Below, one piece after another: positions 1 through 11,345 of a stretch of 64,000 bases of DNA; the stretch's first letter is position 1, and every line of letters starts with the position of its first letter. Made by a program: the position numbers and the translations under genes. This DNA comes from Xestospongia bergquistia (taxonomy: Eukaryota > Porifera > Demospongiae > Haplosclerida > Petrosiidae): positions 1,080,001 through 1,144,000 of the forward strand of contig OZ014420.1 in the NCBI GenBank assembly GCA_963965975.1. Reading direction: 5' to 3'. The notes beneath the pieces were generated by a model that was given only the letters and a program-made list of their open reading frames with translations, did no database searches and was not told the DNA's origin.

Positions 1-212
1 TAATACATTGGATAATTGTAGTCAATTACCAAAGACATTGAATATATCTGGAAATTATACGTTTACTTGTTCCAGTAACTTTCTATTGAATAAGTCAGTG
101 ATCACTGGATATTATTCCAATAATGTCACAGTGATTGTTAAAGGTGAGATTTACAAAGATATAATCTTATTACTATAAAATTACCATAGGTCCTATACTT
201 CCAAATGTTCCC
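1..212 (+). repeat. Ig exon and flank duplicated (inverted) at 62022-62225
   Basis: The Ig-coding exon end (1-143), the AT-rich intron after it and the first about 23 bases of the next FN3 exon (190-212) match the reverse complement of 62022-62225 in the adhesion GPCR. Shared peptides include [21 protein letters not shown] and YYSNN followed by VTVIV or ITVIV. Both exons end in phase 1. The intron end TTACCATAG and the bases GTCCTA and CCAAATGTTCCC are also shared. The match runs into the window edge, so its true length is unknown. Confidence 0.9.
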
Positions 213-3200
213 AACATATTGAAAGTAACAGGCATTACACCTACTTCAGTTAATATCTCTTGGATAGTAACAGATGTTACATATACACCTGAAAACTATA
301 CTGTTCACTACAGCACATCTCTCAATAAACTCAGCAACATTAGTGATATTGTTAGAGGAACTACTGATATCAATGCATTTATTGAACTAAGAAACAAGAG
401 ATATTCTATTGTCCTCACTGATCTATATCCAGGTGTAAAATATAATTATTACATCTCTACAATCAACACTGTAGGAAGAGTTAACTCTAGTTATAGTAAT
501 TTTTATACCATAGATGCAGGTAAGAATGGTAATGTATAGTTAGTAATGTTACACTTTATTTTAGCACCATCTGGTGTACCACAATATTTCACTACTACTA
601 AAGTGACAGCAAATAACATTACATTTTCATGGCTTCCACCTTTGATACACTTAAGGAATGGCAACATAACTCACTATTCTTTAAGATGTAGTTATGACAA
701 CTCTACTGAAATCATCACTTTAGAACATCTTCAAATTCATGACACTTCATATTTATTGATCAATCTTCTACCTTACACTAACTATTTCTGTAATATTAGT
801 GCATTTACGAATGGTGGTGAAGGACCATCTGCTAACACTGTAGTGAGAACAAATGAAGACAGTAAGATGGTATATTTTTTAATTATTAGTATCATATTGT
901 CTTTCATAGTCCCAGGGATTCCATCAAATCTAAACATCAGTTTCATTAATTCCACTACCTTATTGCTATTCTGGTCACAACCATTAATACCCAATGGTAT
1001 TATCATTAAGTACACTATTAACTGTATAAGAGAGAACAATAAGAACCACACTGTAGTGACTAGTACTACAATGACACTAGTGTCAGATCTAAGTCCATAT
1101 ACTAACTACACATGTTCTGTATTTGGACACACAAGAGTTGGTATGGGACCACCAATAACAGGAATAGGTCTTACTGATGAAGATAGTGAGTACAGAATAC
1201 AGAGTAGCCATGTTAATTCATTTACTAATATTGTATTTCAGTTCCAGAACAAGTACAAAATGTCACAGTCATTATATTAAACAGTAGTACAGTTCATGTA
1301 CATTGGAGTAGTCCTTTTATTCCCAATGGTGTTATTATTTACTATGAGTTAAAGATATTTATTCTTGAAGATCTATTGGACACTCTTAACTCATCATTAA
1401 CTGACACTAATCATGTACTAGACATAACTCTAGGTAAGATATTGTTTGTGTTACTAGTTAATGTTCTGATCTAATAGATCCATTTATACCATATAATATA
1501 TCTGTGGCTGGAGCTACTATTAAAGGAAGAGGAGAAGTTGTTTCAAGTGCTGTGTTTTTTACACAACAAGGAAGTAAGATAGTTGTGATATATTTCTTAC
1601 TTTCAATTAACTTTTAGTTCCTCAATATGGTCCTCAGAATATAACAGGGAAATGGTTGAATGGAACATCTATTAAAGTTAGTTGGTTAGCTCTGACTCTT
1701 GTAGAGGCAAGAGGCTTCATTACAAACTACACTGTGACTGTACAACCTGTTCAGTTAACTAGTAGTAATAGGAAGAGAGAGGAGACTAGTAAATTATTAA
1801 AATTTACAACTTCATCATCTAATGAAACTAGTATTGTTATAACAAGTAGTTTAGATCCTACACTAGACTATGTAATATCAGTGTCTGCTAGTACTAAGAT
1901 TGGAGAGAGTACTAATAACACCAATATCACATTATCAGCTCTAGGTAAGACAAATAAAGCACTTATGTGTCACATCAGAGATTTTCATTCCTTTGTTTTT
2001 TAGACTTAATTACAACAACTTCAAATCTTCCAGTAGCAATATCTGTTAGCTTACTTGTTGCAACAATAATACTTCTTGTGATGATAATAATTATCATAAT
2101 AATAATGTTAGTTCATTTATTTTTATTTCAAAATTTTACATATGTTTGCCTTTCTGCAGTGTGAAATTTCAATATCATCATAAAAATGTGTTTGACAAGA
2201 AAGAAAACAAGAAATGTGAACATGAAGGAATCGAATTAAAAGAGAGTAAGTTATATTTTGTCATTGTATTTATATGTTGATGTATTTGCAAATGATCTTT
2301 TACTTGGTACATTATTATGCATTATTGAAATGTCTTTTATGTTTACATATGATGTTAATAATTCATTAAGGTAAACATGAATATGCTACTCTTAATATCA
2401 AAGAAGGTTAGTTGTGCCATTTGAAGATGTTTTATATTATTGAACACCACAGTGGAAACACATGAATATGATGACTTTAACTTTAAAGAAGGCTAGTTAT
2501 ATAATATATCATATATATATATAGTAAATTGTGTCAGCATGCTAAGTCTTACTGAGATATATTGTTAATTATAATATATACTTTTTACTAGATTCATATG
2601 TTATTATTATTATTTTTTTATTCATAATGTTATTAGATGGCAAACATGACTATACTGCTCTTAATATCAAACAAGGTTTGTTGATTTCATGTATCAATAA
2701 GATTTTGTTAAATACTATAGTGGAAATACATGATTATGACACTGTTCAGTTAAAGAAAGGTTAATTATGTAATATTGTATCCATTAAATGTTATGTTGAA
2801 TTAATAGAAGAACAACACGAGTATGATAATATTGAATTAAATCAAGGTTGGTTATCAATAAACCAATCTTATTTATACTTCTATTTGTATACTATACAGT
2901 TAATAAACCATTGTTTAATATTGTAGGCATACCATATGAAAATGTTGAAGTTATAGTTGAAGTCATGGACCATCCTTTATTTGAAGGTAAAATGAGTTAT
3001 CAATTGATATATACTATGATACTGAAAGATAGAACCCACATATGAAACAATGGTCTATGATCATGATATTGGTCATAACATTAATCCGAAGGACTTCTGT
3101 TCATTTTTTAAAAGTTCTCAACAGTTTCTTAAAAGTGAATTTAAGGTACACAATAAATGAGTCTTAAGTTTCAATTGTCTTTTTTATATGAAGGATATTG

Positions 3201-5324
3201 AAAAGTTTTCACAAATAAAGTCATCTGAGATTGGTATGTTACATCAGACAAAGAACCGGTTTCAAAACATTACTCCTTGTAAGTATACAATCATACAAAT
3301 TATTTAATTTTCTTCTCTCTTTTCAGTTGATGACAACGTTGTTCCATTATGTCCAATAGAAGGAGAGGAAGGATCAGATTATATCAATGCATCTTATGTT
3401 AATGTAAGTATATCATTAGTACTAATGACATATTGATATCTATATTACACAAACAGGGCTATAAAAGAAAGAATGCTTACATTGCAACACAAGGTCAATT
3501 ATAATCTGAGTTAATAGAAAACTCACATAACATTTGTCATTATAGGACCTCTACCAAATACAGTTGTTGACTTTTGGAGGATGATATGGGAATATAAACT
3601 ACCTACTATTGTTATGTTAATTGAAACAGGAAAAGTAAGTCAGTATTATTGTGATTCCAAAATTCTTTTGATTTGTTTAGCGAACATGTACTTGTTACTG
3701 GCCAGAACAGGAAGGCAATGAACAAGACTTTGGTCATGGTATCAATGTCACTCTACAATCAGTAAATGTGTATGAAGGATATACACAAAGAAAACTATTA
3801 ATTAGAAATGTAAATGTCGACTTCTTATTTTGACACTATTAACATTGACTATTATATATTTGCAGGCTAACAAAGGAGGTGTGTCATCTTTTGATGTAAC
3901 TCATTATCATTTTACTGAGTGGCCTGATCATGGAGTACCTACTGACAAGATGTATATGATTGAATTTATTGGTCATGTTCGTAAAGCACATCCTCCTGAG
4001 GGAGCTCCCCTTGTAGTTCACTGTAGTGCTGGAGTGGGAAGAACTGATACCTTCATTGTGTTAGATACTATGTTACAGAGACTGGAACAAGAAGAGAGTC
4101 TTAACATTTATGACTTCCTCTTAGAGATCAGACATCAAAGAGTTAAACTAGTTCAAACTGAAGTAAGTTATAATACACATCAAGTGTAATATTACATCTC
4201 TATATTATAGGCCCAGTATGTGTACATTCATGAGTGTCTATCAGAGTACATCCAATGTGGTAACACTTCCTTTCCTATCACTAGAACATATGATATTATC
4301 AGAGAACTCAGTCAGAGAAAGGAAGAAAAAAGTGGATTTGAAAGGCAATTTGAGGTTAGATTATAGAAATTGTTTCTAAATTATCCTTAATTTACAGCTC
4401 TTAAAAGAATTGTCAAACAGCACAACATCTCATTCTAATGTTCTAGAAAATTATTCTAATGCCAGCAAAGTTGATGTAGGAGATATTAATAAGCATACAA
4501 TACATTATATTTCTCTTATAGGGTTACAAGCAAAACTCAATGTTCGTAATAGCACAAGTGCCAATAAAGGAGACAGTATCTGATTTCTGGAAAATGATAT
4601 GGGAACAAGAGAGTAAAAGTATTGTATTATTGTGTACTGACAGTGTAAGTTAGTTGACATTAACTTATAATTGTTATAATGTGTTAAATATTATAGGAAG
4701 AGAACTGTCAATTTTGTCCAGATCTTGCAAATGAAGTAGTGACTTGTGAAAAGATCTCAGTTAAAATGGTATCTGAAGATCTAGAAACAGAATACACAAT
4801 AAAATGTCTTGAGTTAAATGAGGTACATACAAAATGAATGTTAGCAGTAACTGACATTAAAATATTTAGGATAATTCTGATCAGACAGTTTCAGTGAGTA
4901 TCTTCTGGTATAATAGCTGGTATGAACATACAAAACCACTGACTGGATCTTCACTTCTCAATATGTTTGATGCCATAGTTAAAAATCAAAGTAAAACTGG
5001 TAACAAACCTATTACTGTTGTATGCAAGTAAGTCATGTACTATATATATGTGTGTGAGTGTTGTATTTGTTAAAGTGATGGTGTTGGTAGAAGTGGTACA
5101 TTTGTGAGTATCTACTCTGAACTTGAGAGAGTAAAGAGAGAGGGAGTAGCTGATATATTTCAGTTCATAAAGAAAGCTAGAAGTCAGAGAGCAGGACTAG
5201 TCAAAGAAGTGGTATGTTCTAGTGTAGTAGATATAATAAGTGATAATATTGTTATTGTTAGGAGCAGTACATATTTTGTCATGAAGTTCTTGCAGAATAT
5301 GCAGAAGAAATGTCAAAATATTAG
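1..5324 (+). CDS. Receptor-type protein tyrosine phosphatase (Ig-FN3-TM-D1-D2), 5' partial
   Basis: This is a transmembrane tyrosine phosphatase cut at the left window edge. The exons I can splice encode the end of an Ig domain (to 143), then FN3 repeats (190-519, from 565, from about 915, from about 1242 and from about 1620), all joined by phase-1 introns. A single Ile/Val-rich TM helix lies at about 2020-2093. A basic juxtamembrane segment and tyrosine micro-exons (2371-2986) follow. Domain D1 has the WPD loop (TEWPDHGVP, about 3917) and the signature [12 protein letters not shown] (4018-4053), so it should be active. Domain D2 keeps a cysteine ([13 protein letters not shown], split by the intron after 5027) but has Val for the usual His, and [12 protein letters not shown] where the WPD loop should be. 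It is therefore probably regulatory. The C terminus is EEMSKY with a stop at 5322-5324. The architecture resembles LAR/PTPR receptors, but the FN3 sequences are too diverged to assign a subtype. Confidence 0.9.
2371..2986 (+). repeat. Array of tyrosine-motif micro-exons in the phosphatase juxtamembrane region
   Basis: Six small phase-1 exons lie in a row at 2371-2406, 2453-2491, 2637-2675, 2721-2759, 2808-2846 and 2927-2986. The first five are 36 or 39 nt and encode one module: [51 protein letters not shown] and [13 protein letters not shown]. The sixth has PYENV. The preceding exon ends with a tyrosine-less relative ([10 protein letters not shown]). The first pair and the second pair of exons are offset by about 267 bp with similar introns, so a two-exon unit was duplicated. 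Adjacent Y-x-x-hydrophobic motifs are separated by nine residues, which falls in the ITAM spacing range. The second exon has GC instead of GT at its donor (2492-2493). Reading through would reach TAG at once. Confidence 0.75.
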
Positions 5325-6617
5325 AAATTTAAACACGATACGTGACAGTTGTGCTACAATGTAGTCTTAAACTTAAAACTTCATTTGTTTTTATTGTTTT
5401 GGCATAAACATTAGCCAAAAATTGATAGATACAGATATTTTTGTTATATTTTAATAAAGTCATCAGTGAATGAACTAAATTTCTTATATAGCGAAAGTAG
5501 CTATGACAGTGTGATATGATCAACTGATGAGAAGTATCATTGTTTAATTAGATGTTTACCAAGACTTGGATTTACAATTCATTATGAACAAACTCTGATG
5601 TTCATTCTTTATTTCATTCTTTAGCAAGACAACTGCTGTTGAGGAGACAGCAACTTAGGAAGAAATTATGTATTAACAATTTATAATTCAAACTCAACCT
5701 CGTTTACTTCATAAAATAAAAATTGCTTTTGATTATATTGTGTAAATTGTTTCATTTTTATATTTCTTAAACCAAATAAATGTGTATAATGTATGTAAGT
5801 GTATACAATATTCATTTCATTTTCAGATTCATGTATTATCAATGCTAAAGTAAGCGAAGTTCAGCTCACACCAGTTACTGTCATATTTGTCTATGTTGGT
5901 AGTGGACTAACAATTCAACTACTTTAGAAAGATGCATTGGACTAAATGGGTTCCTCTTAGTGAAGTATATCTATAATGTATAAAGCTAAGTGGCATACAT
6001 TTTACATTAACACAGTATTGCTACACAAAAATGACTTCTGAAAGAATGCAATTAATTTCTGGTAGCACTATTCCAGTCATTGAGATGACAAATTGTATAG
6101 TATAATACGTACATCAGATATGTAGCCACCTCCACATTTCATACTAGACTAAAGAAGTTATAATGATAACAATCTACTTTGTGTCTCAGTGCATTGTATA
6201 CAAAATGGCATCTCTATGTATAACATAAGGTTAGTAGTGATAAGAAAGATAAAAAATGTGTTGGACAATTTCTTATTTTGGGTACTGCAACACACATCCT
6301 TGTGAGTTTCTCATTTCTCCCCTGACTCCATATTACTATAGGTTGTTATGGTGACCTCTATTCCAATTATTATAAAAGGAATTAAGTTATGTACATGTGC
6401 TGTTGGACTTGTGCTTCATACATTCATTGAACTACATAGTACAGTGGTGTGATAATTACTTACCAATATATGCTGCCCTCTTGTACTGTTTGTTCTAAAT
6501 TGTTTAGTTTATTTATAGACAAATTAATTATACATACAATTTGTAATTTGTCATATATAAGTTGATTCATAAGGTGCCAAAATACTAGGCCTCACCCCTT
6601 TTGCACAGTCAATTGAA
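5325..6617. other. Intergenic spacer, no gene seen
   Basis: AT-rich sequence between the phosphatase stop and the first beta-helix gene. I see no reading frame with recognisable content, no clear repeat and no RNA gene. The part near 6540-6617 probably holds the promoter and first non-coding exon of the next gene. Confidence 0.5.
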
Positions 6618-6785
6618 GTAAGTTTGTCTCTTCTTATATATATAGTGTAATAAATGCATTTACTAGTGATTTATTATATATAGTAGAGCTCTAAATAAAA
6701 AGACACTTTTCTATACCTTCATGAACCAAAGATATTAGTTATGAACAAGCTGTGTCATGGTGTCATCTTCTGACCTTTATTGTAG
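6618..6785 (+). other. Putative 5' UTR intron of beta-helix gene A
   Basis: A good donor (GAA|GTAAGT at 6618) and an acceptor after a pyrimidine stretch (CTTTATTGTAG ending at 6785) frame a 168-bp intron, 16 bp before the chosen ATG at 6802. The sister genes B and D have the same arrangement, which supports it. It also removes the in-frame upstream ATG at 6757 from the mRNA. Confidence 0.6.
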
Positions 6786-6801
6786 GCATATTGTTATCAA
6801 G

Positions 6802-9800
6802 ATGGCCACTGTTGTAACTTTACTATTGTGTCTACTACTGCAGTTAACTCATTCAATTGATATTTATCCAGATTGTAAACTGTCCTGTCAAACTAAATTG
6901 AATCAAACAAATGGTGCTACTCTCAACTCTGCACTAACTGTATTGGAATCTAACACAACACTGGTGTTACAGGAACCAGGTTGCTATTGTCTTGATAGTT
7001 TCTTTCTTTTCACAGACATATATAACATCTCTATCATTGGATCAGGAAGTACTGACGATTATATCATCTCTTGTAACAAAGATGTCGGCTTAGTGTTCAT
7101 TAGAACTGAAATCTTTCAGCTACAAAATATTACTATCAATGGGTGTGGTGTATCAGGAGACCATATTAGTCATATAACCTACGAGATAAGTCAATCTATT
7201 GTTATGTTTTATCATATCCCTTCCTCTATTGGATATGGTTTAGTGTTGGCTGATTGCAGTCATGTGACCCTTAAGAATGTAGCTATTGTTAATACAAAAG
7301 GGATTGGTCTTTTAGGTATTAATATCATAGGTACATCCATGTTTGATAGGCTTATGTTAAAAGATAACCATGCTCCATTGTGTTACTTTGAGTCAATAGA
7401 AAACATTACTTCAATGGAGACTATTGGCGGTGGTGCATTCTTGTTATATCAGGACTACATAGGTCCTGATAATAACTTTTTTGTTGTTCAGCTATCTATG
7501 AACGACATGTACATTTATAATAATTCCTATTGTGGATCCTTCAATAGAATATCTGCTTCTTACGAGGAATCTATTACTGCTAATGAAATTGGGTATACTG
7601 TTGGTTCTTCTGGCGGCATGGGAATTTCACTAGCTCAATTGAACTATTCTGTTAATGTCATGATAACATCATCTCAATTTAGTAACAATACTGGATGGGT
7701 CAGTGCTGGAATATATGTAGGAATATTTGAAGGAGCCAGAAGCTCTAGTATCAACATTTCAAATTGTGAATTTTCTAACAATGGATTCAAAGGCTATGAT
7801 TATCGTCCATTTGGAGTGGAGTCTGCTACTTCAGGTCTGTTATTGTTTAATAACCTTCATTTCCCTAATGAAACCATATACAACCTTTGCACCTTAGGCA
7901 AATTAAGTGATCTTGTATCAGTCAATGTTATGAACTCTGTTTTCACTGGAAACCAAGCTTATGTGTGTGCTGCAATGAAAATAAGTTCCTACAGATCACC
8001 ACTTGTCACCAATAGCAACCGGAATGTATTTCGATTAATAAATAGTATTCTTAAAAACAATCAAGGTGCTTTGGGACCTGCCTTTTGTGGAATAAGTGAA
8101 GAAACTTCAGGTTCTCATCCAAGTATGATAATGCAATTTGTTAATGTAACAGTAACTAGGAATAATGTTAACTCATTCAGTGATGGTATTCCTAATATGC
8201 TTGTCGAAAACTCTGGACAAATATTACTAGTTTCTGTCAATTTTACAATCAGTGGGAATTCATTGTTTGTAAACAATTCTGGTGTAGTTATAGTAGCTGT
8301 ATCAAGTGTAATCAATTTCTTTGACAATGTTATGTTTGTCAATAACAGAGGTGTGTTTGGAGGAGCCATTAGGATGTTGACTCGATCTTTTCTTGTCATT
8401 AAAAACCACACTAAATTAACGTTTTTAGATAATAAAGCAACAGTTCAAGGTGGAGCTATTTACTACACATCAGTATCATCTAATCCCTTAGTTGAACATT
8501 ATGACTGCTTCCTCTTCTTTGATTATGTTGATTTATTGTGTAATTTCTTCTCATGTCCTGATGTGTTAAATATGGATATCAATGTGACATTCTGTGGCAA
8601 TACTGCACCCCAAGGTGGCACAATATATGGATCAACTCTTAACAGTTGTCCTTGGTACTATCCACTAAACAAAAGCCTCAATTGCAGTAGTAACAATAAG
8701 ACTGCACTACAACTTCTGGCTTTAATAAGTGATAAGTTTTTTTTTGATCCTCTCCTTTTTAATGCAACTGTAATAAGTACTAATGCCGACAAATTGACTA
8801 TTGATGGATATAATAATACATCAGGACCACTTGAAGCTAGTCCAGGTCAAAGGTTATCTTTAACAGTCTTTGCATATGATGCATTTGGTTATCGTGCATC
8901 CACACCAATATCTTCTTATTCAAATGATAGTTCTGTCATCAGCACTCGTCTAGGTCGTTCAGTCTACTGGTTTGTTAGTTCTGATGATGACAATGGTACA
9001 CATGTACCATTAGAAGTCACTGGATTTGAAAACAATTTAGTCCATGTGGAATTGTTTTCTATTGATTCCTACTCGCAGACTGTTTTTGCTATACAGACAA
9101 GGAATTGTGGGGATGGATTTTATTATCTTGAGAGCAATTCTTCATGTGCTTGTCTTAAAGAATTACAGAATTATCATGTCAGTTGTGACATTAGGGCACA
9201 GACTGTTATTGTTCCTGATAACTCTTGGTTTGGGGAGTTAGATCAACAACCAGTGTATGCTGTCTGCTTCTACGACTACTGTCGCCCAGGCATTAAAAAT
9301 GTTTCAGCTTATGATCTGAACAATCAATGCAATATTAATTATAATCGTACTGGTTTAGTGTGTGGTAAATGTGTAGAAAACACTAGTGCTGTGTTTGGTA
9401 CCTCAAGATGTCGTGTATGTTCTAATTATGGTTTATTTTGGATCCCAGGTTTAGCTATAGTTGGAATTATTATAATCTTTGGCATTTCCTTTCTTGGGAT
9501 CACAATTACAGAGGGATACTTAAATGGCTTCTTGTTTTATTGTAATTGTCTCAATTATCTTTTTGTTTACTTATCACCCAATTATCCGCTAGATCATATC
9601 TTTACACCTATTGCTTGGGTTAATTTAGCAATTGGCATAGAATCCTGTTTCTATAATGGTATGACAACATTGGACCGTATTGGATTCAGGCTCATATTTC
9701 CATTCTACTTGTTTTTTCTAATGGCATTGATTATTTTAATGGCACGAAAGTTTAAGTATTTTGCTCGTTTAAATTTCTCTGCTAGTAAAACATTTGCGAC

Positions 9801-10665
9801 ATTAATTCTTGTTTGTTACTTCAATATTTTTGGCACATGTGTAGAAATACTTGGAGTTGCTCAAATCTTTTTTTTGCACGACAATGTTTCATACACTGGA
9901 TGGCTCCTTGATGCCTCTGTACCATATGGTCATGGCCTACATGCTCTGCTAATAATTGTTGCATTGATTTTGAGTCTGGTGTACATTCTACCACTGCCAA
10001 TTCTCTTTCTTTTTCCAAAACCACTTTATAGTTGGCGCTATACCTGCAAATTTAAACCAATATATGATGCGTTCTGGAATCCTTTTAAGCCCAAGTTTAG
10101 ATTCTGGCTTGGTGTACGAGCTCTACTTCGTTTTGTTCCATTTTTACTCAGTCTATATGTACAATATCCCAAAAATATTCTTTGTATGGCCATCTTTACA
10201 GGTATAGTATGGTTTGTACAGGAGCGTATCTCACCAATGGAAGGATACTGGCAAAACTCTTTCGACTCCTTTTTCCTGTTAAATCTAATACTCCTTTTAG
10301 TGGGCAACATTTATTTTGAGCCATTACAAGATGAATTCAAGCAGTACCCAATAGGATATAAGGTATTTGTCTATGTCTTATTGTGCAGTGCCTATATTGC
10401 TTTGTTAGCTATTTTAATAATTCATATTTTCATTCGATTCCCTAAGTTGAAACTGAAAATCATTCAAGTATATAATAATATTATCTCTCGAAGAAAACAA
10501 GCCTTAACATTGTCAACATCAATTAATGATGTGACTAGTGAATTGACTGAAACTTCTCCGACTGTTGAGAATCCTAAAGTAGTTAAGTTTTCTGAGTTAC
10601 GAGAACCTTTACTTGCTACTTTTGGTACAATGGATTTGAACACACATGAAGTGGTTACAAATTAA
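6802..10665 (+). CDS. Beta-helix ectodomain / multi-TM receptor-like protein, copy A
   Basis: A single-exon frame of 1287 codons, the most diverged of three tandem paralogs. I start at 6802 (ATGGCCACT) because it opens a signal peptide (MATVVTLLLCLLLQLTHS) just after a splice acceptor; 6757 is the alternative. About 650 residues follow with right-handed parallel beta-helix character: short repeats of the type F-x-x-N and GGAI, with many N-glycosylation sequons. Next come a beta-rich segment and a Cys-rich stalk (CGDGFYYLESNSSCAC, then NRTGLVCGKC ... CRVC). From about residue 890 to 1235 there are about eight hydrophobic helices, and the loop PIYDAFWNPFKPKFRFW lies between helices 5 and 6. A short charged cytoplasmic tail contains ELREPLL. 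I know this as a recurrent but uncharacterised layout; receptor, adhesion or channel roles are all possible. Confidence 0.8.
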   Translation: MATVVTLLLCLLLQLTHSIDIYPDCKLSCQTKLNQTNGATLNSALTVLESNTTLVLQEPGCYCLDSFFLFTDIYNISIIGSGSTDDYIISCNKDVGLVFIRTEIFQLQNITINGCGVSGDHISHITYEISQSIVMFYHIPSSIGYGLVLADCSHVTLKNVAIVNTKGIGLLGINIIGTSMFDRLMLKDNHAPLCYFESIENITSMETIGGGAFLLYQDYIGPDNNFFVVQLSMNDMYIYNNSYCGSFNRISASYEESITANEIGYTVGSSGGMGISLAQLNYSVNVMITSSQFSNNTGWVSAGIYVGIFEGARSSSINISNCEFSNNGFKGYDYRPFGVESATSGLLLFNNLHFPNETIYNLCTLGKLSDLVSVNVMNSVFTGNQAYVCAAMKISSYRSPLVTNSNRNVFRLINSILKNNQGALGPAFCGISEETSGSHPSMIMQFVNVTVTRNNVNSFSDGIPNMLVENSGQILLVSVNFTISGNSLFVNNSGVVIVAVSSVINFFDNVMFVNNRGVFGGAIRMLTRSFLVIKNHTKLTFLDNKATVQGGAIYYTSVSSNPLVEHYDCFLFFDYVDLLCNFFSCPDVLNMDINVTFCGNTAPQGGTIYGSTLNSCPWYYPLNKSLNCSSNNKTALQLLALISDKFFFDPLLFNATVISTNADKLTIDGYNNTSGPLEASPGQRLSLTVFAYDAFGYRASTPISSYSNDSSVISTRLGRSVYWFVSSDDDNGTHVPLEVTGFENNLVHVELFSIDSYSQTVFAIQTRNCGDGFYYLESNSSCACLKELQNYHVSCDIRAQTVIVPDNSWFGELDQQPVYAVCFYDYCRPGIKNVSAYDLNNQCNINYNRTGLVCGKCVENTSAVFGTSRCRVCSNYGLFWIPGLAIVGIIIIFGISFLGITITEGYLNGFLFYCNCLNYLFVYLSPNYPLDHIFTPIAWVNLAIGIESCFYNGMTTLDRIGFRLIFPFYLFFLMALIILMARKFKYFARLNFSASKTFATLILVCYFNIFGTCVEILGVAQIFFLHDNVSYTGWLLDASVPYGHGLHALLIIVALILSLVYILPLPILFLFPKPLYSWRYTCKFKPIYDAFWNPFKPKFRFWLGVRALLRFVPFLLSLYVQYPKNILCMAIFTGIVWFVQERISPMEGYWQNSFDSFFLLNLILLLVGNIYFEPLQDEFKQYPIGYKVFVYVLLCSAYIALLAILIIHIFIRFPKLKLKIIQVYNNIISRRKQALTLSTSINDVTSELTETSPTVENPKVVKFSELREPLLATFGTMDLNTHEVVTN

Positions 10666-11345
10666 AAAGATTTTTAGTTTATTATTTTATGTAACATATA
10701 TGTATTACTAAACTGCACAAGTCTATTCTTGGAAGTATTTTTTCATTGATGCTACAGACTGATCGATATTGCTTGTATTTGTTTACTGTGTGTGTGTGTG
10801 TGTGTTAGGTCTGTGTAAGTATCTGTGCAATTTCAATAATTTTGATATTTTTTGAATTAAATGAAATTTTAACTTTTTTAGAATAAAAGGATTTTGAACA
10901 CTATTAGTTATTGCTACACAGCCTTAACATGTAAAACAATTTATGACTTTAAAATTGTCACATTGCTATAAATCAGAGTGACAATGTAAGACAGGTTATA
11001 CTAACTAAGATATGTGAGTATAACCTATGCTTGTGTATGTACAGATATCCATGTAAGATATGTATTTATGTAGGTATCTTTATAATTATGATTGGGTAAT
11101 TTAACCAATATGCAGTTATACAAAATTATGCGATGTCCACAAAAGTATAATGTTTTAATTACTATCCTAGTACACAGGACTGACAAAACTGTGAAATGCA
11201 TAGTAGACAACAGATGTTGCATCATATGACTACAGACATCCAATTATGGTCAACTGTTTTTATAGAGTACTAAATTTAATAATCAATGCTATATACAGCA
11301 GCCAATTAGTGCTTCTAGTTTTATCTCCCTGATGCTATTTCAAAG
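10666..11345. other. Spacer with 3' module of gene A and upstream module of gene B
   Basis: It holds a short (GT)n run at about 10789-10806 and a poly(A) signal AATAAA at 10882-10887 inside the phrase TTTTTAGAATAAAAGGAT. The same phrase recurs after gene B (about 15396-15414), so the 3' flank was duplicated with the gene. Near 11220-11245 lies TATGACTACAGACATCCAATTATGG, a block repeated in related form before the other copies. Confidence 0.6.

Noticed and set aside
6757-6801. Upstream in-frame ATG of gene A
   Set aside because: It lies inside a probable 5' UTR intron and would put a polar 15-residue stretch before a good signal peptide. 6802 is preferred.
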